Made by a program: the position numbers and the translations under genes
Part shown: positions 1 through 12,015 of the stretch, piece after piece
Numbering within the stretch: position 1 is the first letter of the stretch
Layout: each line of letters opens with the position of its first letter
Assembly (NCBI GenBank): GCA_019054805.1
Contig: JAHQIY010000004.1
Location: 6,014,001-6,078,000 of the forward strand
Direction of reading: 5' to 3'
Source of the DNA: Brachionus manjavacas
Taxonomy: Eukaryota > Rotifera > Eurotatoria > Ploima > Brachionidae
DNA: 64,000 nucleotides
The notes under the pieces: model-generated
Seen by the model: only the letters and a program-made list of their open reading frames with translations
The model's database searches: none
What the model was told of the DNA's origin: nothing

Positions 1-998
1 TGAATTTTGTTTTTTAGGATTTTTTTTTTGTTTTTTGTTTTTTAAGATGGTAAAATCTTTGTGTCAAATCACCACTGTTCAATGATCTCCTATCGAAAAA
101 ATAGCTTTTTTTGCTTCGGTAACAATCATAAACTAAATTTTATGACTTAAAGATTTTTGAATCTTTTAGCCTTTTCTTTATGATATTTTTTTAGACTTTT
201 TAAATAAAATCCATCTCTATTATAGAGGAAATGTTTCTTCTACCTGAATTTGGTGACTAATGGTTCTATGTTTGAGACCGCTGATAACCAGGTCATCAAT
301 AATTAACATCATTATATTTGATTTTTATATGATTAGAATCAATTTTTTTCGAATTTTAAAATAAAATAAATGAAAATTGCTGCAGTTTCATCTCACGGTG
401 AATTGGTCTGTAAGCTAAGCACCAAATGCCAAAATTAAAGATTAGCGCCATTTTGGTGTATATTTTTGAAAACAAATGTTTAATAAATACTTAAACTGTG
501 AGTTTTTGATCATTTAAATGGTTACTTCAACTAAATCTTTTCATCCACAGTGATTATTTTTGATTATTAATAGCGTAATTAGACATTAGTGTAGAATGAG
601 CTATATAATTGTTAGAGATTTTTCAATTAAAAGATAAAATAACAAAGAGGTGATATTTTCATTTTCATTTGACTGAAGAAAAGACTTGTCTCTTAAAAGT
701 TTTTAAATCAAAGTTTTAGAGTCTAGAAAAAATGACAAAATATACAGCTTTAATTTTGGTTTAAACTTTTAGATATGAATATGATAGCTCAAAAATTTAA
801 GATTCAAAAGTTAAATTATCTTTTTAATAAAATATTTTTCTTTTCACAACATCCTCTTTTTTAACAAACTACGATCGCCTTCGAAGACTTATTTTTTTAA
901 ATTACGTAAAAAATCGTACGAGTTAAATCAAATCAGTTTTGAATGCAAAATTTTATCTAAAACATCTTGGGAAAATGTTCAAGATGGAGAAAAATCGC
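1..998. other. AT-rich intergenic, no gene seen
   Basis: I see no open frame with coding character, no recognisable RNA gene and no clear repeat in this stretch. Only the last few tens of bases belong to the promoter of the gene at 1062. Confidence 0.5.
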
Positions 999-1008
999 TA
1001 TAAATATA
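999..1008 (+). promoter_or_regulatory. TATA box of the secreted-protein gene
   Basis: A consensus TATA element (tataaatata) lies about 55-60 bases before the ATG at 1062. With a start site about 30 bases downstream it would leave a leader of roughly 30 bases. Confidence 0.55.
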
Positions 1009-1061
1009 TAGCCAAATACATTGTGACAGAATATAGTAAAAGTCAATAAAATTTATATAAA

Positions 1062-1748
1062 ATGAAATCAGTCCTATTAATCGTTTTGTTGGGCTTCGCC
1101 TACACTGCCGCCCAAGACATCGGAGTCGATTTTTTAATTGATAACATTGTAAGCCCAACAGTCAATGATATAATCTCTGGTGTTGGAAACTACTTGGTTA
1201 CTTCTCTTGCTGATTGGGTAAGTGGATTGTTCGGAAAGAGAGATTTGAACGTCAATCAAATTATTTCCCAAGTTCAAAATTTGGTAAGCAACTACCAAAC
1301 TCAAATTGACCAAATTATTGCTGGTTTTTCAACTCAAATACAAAATTTATTCAACATTTTGAACTTAGGCAACCCAGCCAAATCAGCTCTTAGAATTGAA
1401 TATGTACACAGTATTGCCGATGTTGAATTAAAAGTCAGAGAAGAAACAGTTAACTTTTTGAGCAATTTGTACGATTTGTTTCAACAAATTTTCGGTCAAC
1501 ACTTCGAAAATTTGTTCAACTCTCATGGAAGATCTGTTTTCAACAATGTCACTTCAATCATCAACAATTTGACCAATACCATCACCCAAGTCTTGGAAAA
1601 TTACGGAGAATCTTTCTTGCAAACAGCCGTCAACATCTCTGACTTGTCTCAACCATTATTGCAACAATTGCAACAACAATTGGGACTTGACGCTGACCAA
1701 TTGGTCCAACATTTCCAACAAATTATCAACCAATTTCAACAAAATTAA
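1062..1748 (+). CDS. Small secreted Asn/Gln-rich helical protein, family not recognised
   Basis: Single-exon gene of 228 residues. The first 18 residues form a classical signal peptide (MKSVLLIVLLGFAYTAAQ), so the product should enter the secretory pathway. The mature part is rich in Asn, Gln, Ile and Leu with heptad-like spacing, suggesting amphipathic helices. A short basic GKRD stretch near residue 58 could be a processing or turn site. Late in the chain there are three N-glycosylation sequons (NVT, NLT, NIS) and the C-terminus is Gln-rich. There are no cysteines to form disulfides. The leader has a TATA box at 999 and an AATAAA follows the stop, which fits a compact, highly expressed gene. 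I recognise no domain and assign no function. Confidence 0.85.
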   Translation: MKSVLLIVLLGFAYTAAQDIGVDFLIDNIVSPTVNDIISGVGNYLVTSLADWVSGLFGKRDLNVNQIISQVQNLVSNYQTQIDQIIAGFSTQIQNLFNILNLGNPAKSALRIEYVHSIADVELKVREETVNFLSNLYDLFQQIFGQHFENLFNSHGRSVFNNVTSIINNLTNTITQVLENYGESFLQTAVNISDLSQPLLQQLQQQLGLDADQLVQHFQQIINQFQQN

Positions 1749-1769
1749 ATATTCATCGCATTAACTTCG

Positions 1770-1775
1770 AATAAA
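1770..1775 (+). terminator. Polyadenylation signal
   Basis: AATAAA 22 bases after the stop codon of the secreted-protein gene, followed by a second AATAAA-like hexamer. This is the expected position for a short 3' UTR. Confidence 0.6.
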
Positions 1776-2246
1776 AATAAAACATTCTAATCATACTTTT
1801 ATTCATATTTTAAACTCATAAAAAAGAAACTTAATTAAATCTTCATATTTAATGGGCAACAGAAACACAATGAAAAAATTTAAGAGTTTTTTTATTAGCT
1901 TCAAGATTTTTTAAAACTTGATTCAATTCTGTGTAATCGATTTTTAATTAATCAAAGTACAATTTTAAGATAAAAATGTTTTTTTAAAAAAAAATTATAT
2001 ATTTTCTTTAATTATAACACATTTTAAAACAAGCTGAATTCTACCTAACAGGCTTTGATTTTATAGCAAATGTGTGCATTTTAATCGAGAAAAAAATCAA
2101 ACTGTGCGTTAATTTACTAAAAAAAAAGCTTAACAAAGCTAAAATAAATTATGTAAATAATTTTGAAAAATTTTCTAAATTTTTTAAAATTAAAATGAAA
2201 ATTTTCGATTTAGATATATTGAAATAAATTTCAAGTAGGGTTTAAA

Positions 2247-3181
2247 ATGAATAATGAAACATATGAATACAAGCCATTGTCCCTGATGTTTGTTGAATAT
2301 AAATCAGGTACGTAAACCTGGTTTATTTGATGATTAGAATGATGATGACGTTGAATACAAAAAGGAGATTTGCTCGGATTTATCTTGGCTTGGATCACCA
2401 TGCTGCCAATTTTGTATGCTGTTTCAATTTTTACAATCATTATCATTCGCAGAGATCTAACTACAGTAAAATTTTCTAAAATTTTATAGAGACCTAGCAT
2501 TAGATTTGCAAAATGTTTAGATACTTTACTTTGTCGGATTTTTAATTACTGAATTAGCCAATTTTGTGCTTAAGAATCTCATAAAACAACCGAGACCATA
2601 CTTAAGTATTTAAATTAAGCCGGGAAGAATGATTGAAAATTTAATTTTTGAGTTAGATGAGCATAGAAGTAAGGGAAATTTTAGCAAATATGGAATGCCA
2701 TCCGACCACTCTCAGGTCATGTTCTATTTTTCGACTTTTTTTGTTCTATTGGTTACATTTCGGTAAAAAAATAATTTTAAAATTAATTAAAAAAATCTCT
2801 AACAATTACCAAAATTCAAAAGCTATTATATTTATCATAGCAAGCTTATGCAAATTTTAATAAAGAGTTTTCTATGTGTTCTCGCTATTTTTGCCGCGAT
2901 TCTGGTAGCATTTAGCAGGTATATGATTTTAAATTAATTGAATTTTTAAAATCTTATTTAAAAAAAAGAGTTTACTTAAAATACCATACAAATGAACAAG
3001 TTATAGCAGGCTCATTGATTGGTATTCTCTGTGGCTCAATATGGTTCTTTGCTGTTCACACAATTTTTTCAAAATATTTTCATTACATCACAACTTGGTA
3101 AGTAGCAATGAAAACTGCTTTTATTTAGATCATTTATCTTAAACTTTTAGGAAGAAAGGATTTTTTTTGTTCAAATGTTGA
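2247..3181 (+). CDS. DOLPP1: Dolichyldiphosphatase (DOLPP1-like), seven exons
   Basis: Spliced model: 2247-2307, 2365-2465, 2521-2605, 2657-2762, 2841-2918, 2969-3097, 3151-3181. It sums to 591 bases (196 residues) with GT-AG introns of about 50-78 bases. The family removes a phosphate from dolichyl diphosphate on the lumenal ER face to recycle the lipid carrier for N-glycosylation. The three PAP2 phosphatase motifs are visible: KNLIKQPRP (K-x6-RP), MPSDHSQ (PSxH, with Asp where many members have Ser or Gly) and SRVYLKYH (SR-x5-H). Hydrophobic segments lie between them, as in this multi-spanning family. The start gives MNNETYEYKPLSL, which aligns with the family's short N-terminus. The last exon adds only ten residues before a stop, so the protein is about 40 residues shorter than the human one (238) and lacks its conserved C-terminal block. 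Either the C-terminus is reduced or a distal exon was missed. Confidence 0.85.
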
Positions 3182-6100
3182 AAAACTAATTTTAAGTACG
3201 AAAATATGCTTCTGAAAGATATTTAAACATTAAAGAATTATATTATTTAAAAAAACATATGAATAGGAATATTAACTTTAAACGTCCTTATTTCTTCATT
3301 GCTTTGATAAATCTCTGGGTTTTTAAAAACCCAGAGATTTAAAGCTAGACAGTGATATTATTAAAATTAATAATTATTATAATTATTCAAAATAATTATT
3401 ATCATACTATTTTTAAATTAAAAATTTAAAAATCATTTCGATAGTATTTTTTTGTTTCGTCCTCTTGACGTTGATGAATACGTTTCAGAATTTTCACCAA
3501 AATTTTAAACGGCTTAATCCAATTTTATGACTTTAGTTAAAATAAATAATTTAAATAAAAGCGATGCATAAAAATATCTTTAATGCTAAAATAAATTTAT
3601 TTTGAAGGAAAATAAGTGAATTTTTAATGATTAGAGGTAAGTTGAATTTAAAATTTTTGGCTAATAAAAACAAGGGTCTAATCAAAATCCTATGTTTAAG
3701 ATTACACTCATATTCCAAATATTCTTTTGTTTCAATATACTGCTGAGCGAAACGAAGCAAGGTAATTTTTTCAAATAAAAACATAGCTTTATTCAAGGTT
3801 TAAACTAAATTTAGTATTCGTCGAAAAAACAAGAATAACTAGCAACAAGTCTGTTTCAACATCAATGCAGATTGAATAGCAATTTTGAGTTATAGTTAAT
3901 TTAAAATTAAATTTTTTAAAAGCATTTAAAATATTCTTGATTCTAATTATTTTTTTTTTAAAACAAAAAATATTTTTGTTTGCTTTCAAAATATAATAAA
4001 ATTATTCAACTTCATTTTAATTTAATTCGGCTGTAAATAATTTTAATTGAATTTTTTTGTTCAAAACTTTTGTTTTCAAAGCTTGTATGATTATTTTAGA
4101 AATTAAATTATACATTTAATATCTTTCTTTTTTCTGGCTTGAATTTTCCTACTTAAACTAAAATCTACACCGTGAGTATTTGATTCTTATTTTATCAGCA
4201 AGGAAGCTCTTGATTAGATCAGCCAGGATTTAAGAAAAACTTGATTCCACAAAACAAATTTTTCCTATTCTAAAAATTCATTCATCCAAGCTTTTAGCAA
4301 ATTTAGTTGATTTTAATTTTAAAATAATATTGCACCAGAGTTCTTACGTTATATCAAAAAATTAATCTTTGTATAAGATTTTTTAAATTTGACTGTTATT
4401 ACTTTATGCTGACTTCTTATTTATAAATAGTGAAGTCTTGAATTAATAAAGTATGTGACACATTCTCTTGCAAGATAGTTTTCAAACCTAAGCCTAGTTT
4501 AGAGAACAATCTGAGAAGAAAAAATGGAAAAAAAATTAAAGAAACACAAAAGAGTATTCGAGGTAAATTCTTTGGATGAACTAACATTTTAGTGTTATTT
4601 AGATTAAAGATCATTAATGAAATAATTTAAAATAATCGATCTTTTAAATAAATTAGATTTCTTTTTCTATAAAGAACTAAGATGCAAAATAGCCCTAACG
4701 ACTAAATTGATTAAGATTGAAAAATTTCTAATTCTTAAAGTTTAATTGTGGCATAAATGTTTAAAAGCTTTAAAAAAAGATTAAAAAGACCAAGAAATTA
4801 AATTTTTGAAATTACAAATGTCAGAATTTTTATTAGTACTTAAATGATTTTAAATCTTTTCCGCTTTATAATCAACGAGAGGTTTAAAAATAAGTACAAA
4901 AAAAGGTGAAAAATTATAATTGTTTTTTCAATTAAAACATAAAAATAAATTAAGAATCCTTTCTCGGCCCTAGCTAAAGTAACTTTAAAATTACAACTAA
5001 AATCTAATTTAATCTAAGTTATATCAATAAGCAAGATTATGCAATAAGTATTTAGTGCTCCGGTATTTGCCCGTAATCTTTTTTGTTTGTGTATTCTTAC
5101 TTTTAGCTAGGCTATCAATAATTTCACCTTATCTAATATGTTTTGATTAAAAATAATAAAACATAATTGATAATTTTCAATTGAATGGAATAGATCTTAT
5201 TCAAGTTAAAATCATTAAGATAAATAATAAATAAATTCTGAAATGATCTAAAACACTAAGTAATTAGTGGATTTCTCATTGTAATTGTTTTTTGTGGAAG
5301 TCTTTTTGGAAACGATTCTTGATGTAAAATGATCTTGGCTTAAATGACTGTACTTTTCAAGGAGTGATTATGCAACTTTAATGAAAAGAATAAATCTAAG
5401 AAATTAAAGTGAATTTTAAGGTGAAATTTACTTTAAATGAAATGGTAAAGTTTGAGTTGGAACAAAAAATAATATTTGTTTTTTTTTTATTTTGTAGATT
5501 TTAGTTTCGATACGACTTAAAAGTGTTATATAGTAGGAATCTTGAGTACCCTTTTTTTCGGAATTCAATTCTTAAATAAAAACGTAAAAAATAATTTTTC
5601 TTGTTAAGATTCAAAACTATCTAGGTATTAAATTTCTAAGTCCCAATGCAAATACTTTAATTATACACATTTGATGTAGAATTTTAGTTTTAGTTTTTTC
5701 AAAAATTTTTTAATTTGTTCAATTTAGTTCTTTAAATAAAATTACCTATAAACCATTAGGAATAGTTAAATAATTAAATTAGAAATTCGTGTATTTTCAA
5801 AATGGATTTAAAAAAAATTGGTTAAATGATATTTAAGCTAAACAATTTTATTAATTTCAGAATTTTTTCTAACTGATCATCACGTTACTTGCTCATATAA
5901 ACGTTTATTTTGATTTTTTGATTCTGAAAGCTTCATTTTTTATAACAAATGATCCTTTGCTAGATAAAATATTGAATAATAGGGTTATTTGGTGGGGAAA
6001 TTTGTATTTTTCTAAACTTTTTTTTTCTCAACACTTAAATCAAATAGTTTGATTTATAACGTTTTGGGTGCTCTAAATAGAGAATAGAATTCAGGGGATA

Positions 6101-9100
6101 TAAATTGTTAGGATCAGATTAATCGACGCATTTAAAATATTTTTATTGCCGAATAACTTAGAGCTATGCGTGGTTTGAAGGAAAAAATTTACCGAAATAA
6201 ACATGCTTTAAAAAAAATTAGTTTTAGCAATTGCTAGTTTAAATTAGCTCTAAAAAAATAAGGATTTAATTTAAATTACTTAATGCGCAATGTTAAAACG
6301 CTCACTTTAGCTATATTTTGTTTAAGCCCAAATTTCTAACTAAAAAATTTTTTTCAACAATTTAATTTTTTTTTATCAATGAAACGAAAAATTTTGAAAC
6401 AAATTCTTAGTGATAAGAATCGAATTGAATTCTGATAGATTAAGCATAGTCTAAGATAAAATGATTTTTTTTTATTTAAGCTGATTTTTCTTCAATTTTA
6501 TTTTTACAAAAAATGAAAGAATTCTTTGATTAATTTTTATCACTAGGTCATTTAAAATTGGTAAATTTTCGTAAATAAAATTTAAATAATTTTTTTCTAG
6601 AAACGTTTCTTTCATTTTAGAACTTAAAAAAACGTGTTAATATTCTTGGATTAAAAATTTACGGATGTAATCAAATAAAATAAAGCAGAGATAAGAAATT
6701 TTCAAGAAATTGAAGTTTTTTTTAAACTCTAAATTAATAGATCCGTTTTTATGTTTCTATTGAGGATTGATAAATGTTTTATTTAGAAATTTAAGTGAAT
6801 CAAAAGAAATCAAACTCCTAAACAAATCTTAATTTTAAACAGAGTAAAAATTTTTTGTAAAAATTCGCATTGCCGGTAGTTTTGAAATTAGTTCGAGTTG
6901 CATTTAGATTTTGAATTTAATTAGTCAATCCAGGCTTGTTCAAGTCACTTAAACCAACTTTTGCTATAATTCTGTAGTGGTAGAAATAGCATATGTTGAT
7001 TAAAAGCCATACTAATTTTAAAAAGATTATTGAAAATAAAATAAAAAAACCAAGTTTATTTAAGGTTGAAATTTTTGTTTATAAAAGTTACTGAAACTAC
7101 CAGTATGGTCAAAACGTTTTGGCAGCTGTCAAAATTTATCTTCATTATCCAAAAACTACAAGCTATTATTAAATAATTACAAAAAAATAGGCCATAGTTA
7201 CTAAGATTAGTTCTTTATTTGAGTAAACGTTAATAATTATCGCTCTAAAAAATTATTAAACCGCTGAATTGTGAATAAATCGATTGCCAAATATTTAAAT
7301 CTCAATTTTTAGAATTTTATCATGGTCCAGATTTTTAAAAATTACAATTATTAGTCGATGATATACTTAACCTGCAATAATCAAGTTTTTTTATCTAATG
7401 GGGAAAATATTATTCTTATTATTTATTCATAAAATTACGCCAGATTCGGCGATGTTATAATGGAAAAAATACAAAGCAATTTTAGGATCTTTCAACTTAT
7501 TTTGAGTTATTCTTAATGAAAATTACTGAAAATTTTTCAAGGAATTGTTGAGATATTTGGTTTTAGAAGTATTTAAAAACTGAACCACAAATTGCACTTG
7601 CTCAGTCAATTGAACATATGAGCAACAATAAATTATTGACAAATACGAAAAACTAACTCGGGGTCTAAAATTTAATTTTTTTTATCAAAAAATAATGAGG
7701 ACTCGTTTATTAGTTTTTAATTTTGAAAGAAATTTATATTAACTTGACTAATTAGTAGTGGGCCAATTCAGCTCGAAGCGTATACGTTTGATTTAAAATA
7801 TTCCATCATTTTAGATAAGGCAAAAAAATAATTTCAATTTAATTTAAAGGTAAATTTATTTAGTTTTTTTTGTAATAAAAAAAGATGATTTTTTTTGATA
7901 GACTAGTTGTGACTTGTTTCAGAAGACACCTTGTCTTTGAGAGACTGTTACACAATAATGCATAAATCAATTCTAAATCTGAATTTTACTACGTGTATTT
8001 TTAATGGCAATGATGAATCATTCATGTAATCTACAGGTAAATAAAAAAAAAGCTACTTTATGATGGTATTTTTCTGTTATGGGCAACATTTAAAATAGCA
8101 TATTAATTATGGAATGTGATGTTTTTGGCTTTAGTAAACAAGCAATAAAATAGACATTAAACAAAATTGCCAAGAACATAGCATAGTTTTCTCAACCATT
8201 TTTTTTCCAAATAGAATTTAATTTAATCGTTTTCTTCAAATGATTTCAACTTGTTTATACATAAACATTTCAAAAATGCCTTTTTAGATTTTAGTTTTTT
8301 TATAAACTAAATATTTGATTTTAAAACTCGAAGAAAAACGAAAGGAAATAGCTGCGATTTAGAAGCTAGAAAATTTATGTTCTAGAAATGAATGAATTAA
8401 TGCTTCTCGAAAAAGAAAAATTTAACATTAAGAAATTGGTTCTAACTAATTGGTTCTATAAAAAATCATTAATCATTTGAAACGAATGCGTAGGCAGATA
8501 ATCTCTATAGGAATTTAGACTGGCTTTGCATAAGGCATACTTTCCTAGTTTGAATAAAGTTAAAAAAATAAAATTTTTTTTGATTGATCAAGAATGCAAA
8601 ATTATTTTCCGAGCGTTCAAATGCCACTTGTGTTGGTCTAATGCCTAGCTGTCAATTTGCTGCTTAATACCAACACAGTCATTCTTTTTGCTGCTTATTT
8701 AACAAAAATGGCTAAAATATGCCACTTTATTCGTTTGGAATAAAACAACTTTTTATCGACTTAAATCTAAAGATTTTGAAAAAAGATTATATTATGATAA
8801 TCTTTAGCTATATGTTTTGCAACCAGGATTCACTTTTGCAAAGCGCTCGGGTGACTCACGGTGCTGTTTAAATTTTAATTGTTCAAACTTTTTTGTTGGC
8901 AGCATATTTTGTTCATGAATTAATTAGCTTCAGAAATTGCCTTAGATAAACGAAAAAAATCGCTATCTAATATTTTCTAGTATGAAAAGTTAAAATGTGC
9001 TATCTACTTTATTTTCAATTTAATTAATTTAATTAATTTTCTCGGTCTTCAAATATTTTTGTTGAATTCTCGACCAAGTTTCTGAGCTAGTGCTTACAGC

Positions 9101-11940
9101 GCCTTGTTATTGTGTTTACTAATTTTGGTGATCATGTACACTTATAAACTTAGGTAATTCTTTTAGCATATTAGCTAGGTTTAATTCAAAAATTTACAAT
9201 CTTTTTTTCATTTGTTTTAAGATTATTGTTTAGATTAGCTGCTACAAGGTGAATAAAACAAATATTTTTAAAGTTTTTCTTTTAAAATTGCATACTTTGA
9301 AACTAATTTTAGCTAAAAGGTAGATTTTATACAGCAGAGAATTTGTTTTAAGATATTTAAAATGGTAATTAGGTATTCTTTCGAAGCGGTTCTGTCAATG
9401 TTTAACTTCGATTCTAGATATTGAGTTAAATCAATTGATATTAGGGTGCAAAATAATAAAAATTTAGCTGTAGATTTTCAAAGTGCTTTAGATTTCTCTA
9501 AGTTTTGCTTTTATTTATGGTTTAATAGGGTATCAAACATTTTATTCTAGATTTAAAAAAAATATCTGGCATTGCTTCCAAGGCTTCTAAGATTGAATAA
9601 GATTTGAAATAAGACTAAGCGCTCTATTCATGCTCTTGAGTGTTGAGTGTGTCAGATGAAATTAGTATCACATCCCACACACAAATGTATCAATAAATTC
9701 TAAAACGATAGTAAAAATTTTCCAAAATCTATTTTTAATTAAATAAATTTGAGCTTAGGATTTTATAATTTTAGGCATTCTTTTGGGCTAAATTGGCTTA
9801 ATAAAGATAAATTGTGCGAATCGTTTCTGCAATCTAATTCTAGATTACTCAATTAAACAAGCTGAAAAATTGGGTTTTGACATATATTTGGTCATGGATG
9901 ACCAAGTCCAAGGCAATTTGGCGTTGATTAGAGACCAATACCTAAGGTTTGAATTTTTGTCTGCAAAGTTGACTTATTCATCCATTTAATTACAAACTTT
10001 AATTTAAATTTTTTATCTCTAAGTCAAAATTTAAATGTAATTATGATCTTTAGGACACTAAAATCATCTTATTATTTTGTATTGTAGTCAAAGTTGACTT
10101 CAAACAAGTTAATATTGAAAAAAAATTACTTTACTTTAAACGAAACCCAAAACATTGGAGTTAAAGAACCGGTAGGGTTATTCTTGGCTTGCAACAAAAT
10201 CGAATTCTTACCGATGTTTAATTACTTAAGCCGAGCCAATTTTCGATAAGAAAATTGCAACCTAAAAACAATATTTAAAATAAACTAGAGTCTAAATGGT
10301 TCAATTAATTTCAAGAAAAAAAATTGTTTACGAATATGTTGCCCAAATCCTAAATTAAAAACACTTAGATTAAATTAGGTTGGCTTTAGTAGAATGAATC
10401 AATTTTTTCGATTAAATTACTCTTTGAAAGACTAAAACTCTTAACCTAGTGGTGCTAGCACAAGAATACGACTTGGAATTAGAAGTATGGAACGACTTTT
10501 TGGCTGGGTCAGCTTCGCTTCAATCCCAACATTTAATTGTTTCTTTTTAAATTTAACAAATTCGCAAAAATTACTTTTTGAGCAACAGTTGTTCCATTTC
10601 TCCCCCATTAGGCAAGCAAACAAATTTTGTACCTAAAGCTTTGATTTATTGAAATCAACCCAATCGAATTCATCTCATAACAAGAAATTAACATCGGGCT
10701 TTGTGAGATTCCTTAATCTAGTCGAACACATTTTTGTTGTATTCCTTCAAAAGAATCATCTCACTGACTAAGCTAGAATTGCTTAATAAAACAAAGGTAG
10801 GATTTTTTGTTATTCATCAAAAATATTCCCTTAAAAATTAAGAAATTCCCTGAGTTTCCACACATCGTTTTAAAAGTCATTTCGAAATTTTAATTGCTAT
10901 AAATTAAACAAGCGAAACTAGCATTCCTGATAGAACAATGCATATAAATCAAATTTATTAGAAAAAAAATTGTTTTGTATCATTCAAATTTGGCTAAAAT
11001 TAATTATTTATAAGTATCTCGGGATCAAGCTCTGAGCTTAAAAATGCAAATTTTTCTCTAGATTAATATCGTTGGTAAACTAACTGAGAGAATGTTGAAG
11101 CAACCCGTTTAAGGACTAAGACAAGGACTAATTTCAGCGTTTGTCAAATAGAAATATTTCAAATATTTTTTACCAAGAGTCTTGATTGTAGAAAAATGTT
11201 AGATAAAATTTTGAATTATTTAAATTTTTTTCAATTATCTACCGTGAAAATATATATTTAGTTCCAAATTGAGTAAATATTTTCCTGGTTGACCGATTTT
11301 CGACCAGTGGACACTTCAAGCGTATATTTGTAGCGCAGAATGTTATTTTTTTTATGTGTTGTTAGTAGAAAAATAATTTATACACAATTTAAATTGTGGA
11401 GTTTTTCAAATTTAAATTTAAATTAAATCGTTTTGTTTTTCCTCAAGTTTTGTAATAAATAACTTTTTTTTGAAATTTTCTCATAGTTTAAAATTGGCCA
11501 AATTTTATGATTTAGTGAACAAAAGCAAATTCTTTTTTTAAACGGCACCTTTATTTGTTCGGTTCATCAAAATTAGCTCTATTAAAATTACATTAGCAAA
11601 AGATGCCACTTAAAAATTTAAATTGTTTTTAATTAGCAACAAATGAATTGTTGGGCGTATTTTGGGCTACCCCCTCTCTGCTTTTGGAAAATCTGACAAT
11701 GGCTTATGTTTTTTTTTATGTTTCAGCGATTTTGAATGTTTTTTTTACCAACTTTTAATTAGTTGTGTATTCAATTTTTTTGAAAAAACTTTCAATTAAA
11801 ATGCTTCAGCTTTAGAATAGAATTCGCTTTTTCCTATTGTCAGTGAATTAATCAATTAACATTTTTTGAATAATTCAGAGCAATACAGAGCCTGCTAGTT
11901 TTTCGTTTCTTTTCCATCAATTTGCCAAAACTAAACTTTT
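3182..11940. other. 8.8-kb AT-rich region without a supported gene
   Basis: No spliced gene could be built here. It holds a perfect 32-bp palindrome (3309-3340) and several short coding-like scraps with stops: about 7567-7660, 7922-8035, 9790-9990, 10088-10235 and 10445-10620, all on the plus strand. At about 11065-11165 the plus strand reads like a reverse-transcriptase segment around a GLRQG motif, interrupted by a stop. These look like decayed retroelement or gene debris, or exons of a gene I cannot recognise. Confidence 0.4.
3309..3340. repeat. Perfect 32-bp palindrome
   Basis: Two 16-base arms meet without a spacer and are exact reverse complements (arm begins aaatctctgggttttt). It could extrude as a cruciform or mark a collapsed inverted repeat. 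No transposase or target duplication is visible next to it. Confidence 0.8.
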
Positions 11941-11947
11941 CTTTTTT

Positions 11948-11954
11948 TATAAAA
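11948..11954 (+). promoter_or_regulatory. TATA box before the EF-hand gene
   Basis: A tataaaa element 62 bases upstream of the ATG at 12016, with a second TATA-like run about 24 bases later. Spacing fits a short AT-rich leader. Confidence 0.4.
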
Positions 11955-12015
11955 TTTCATAGTAGAGTATATAAAATAGATAAAATAGAAAAAGAAAAAC
12001 ATTAAAATATAAAAA

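Noticed and set aside
2231-2500. Minus-strand 89-codon frame
   Set aside because: It overlaps exons 1 and 2 of the plus-strand DOLPP1 gene, which is supported by splice phase and motifs.
3551-3989. Two adjacent minus-strand frames after DOLPP1
   Set aside because: Lys/Phe/Ile-rich composition as expected by chance in this AT content; no motif or splice structure.
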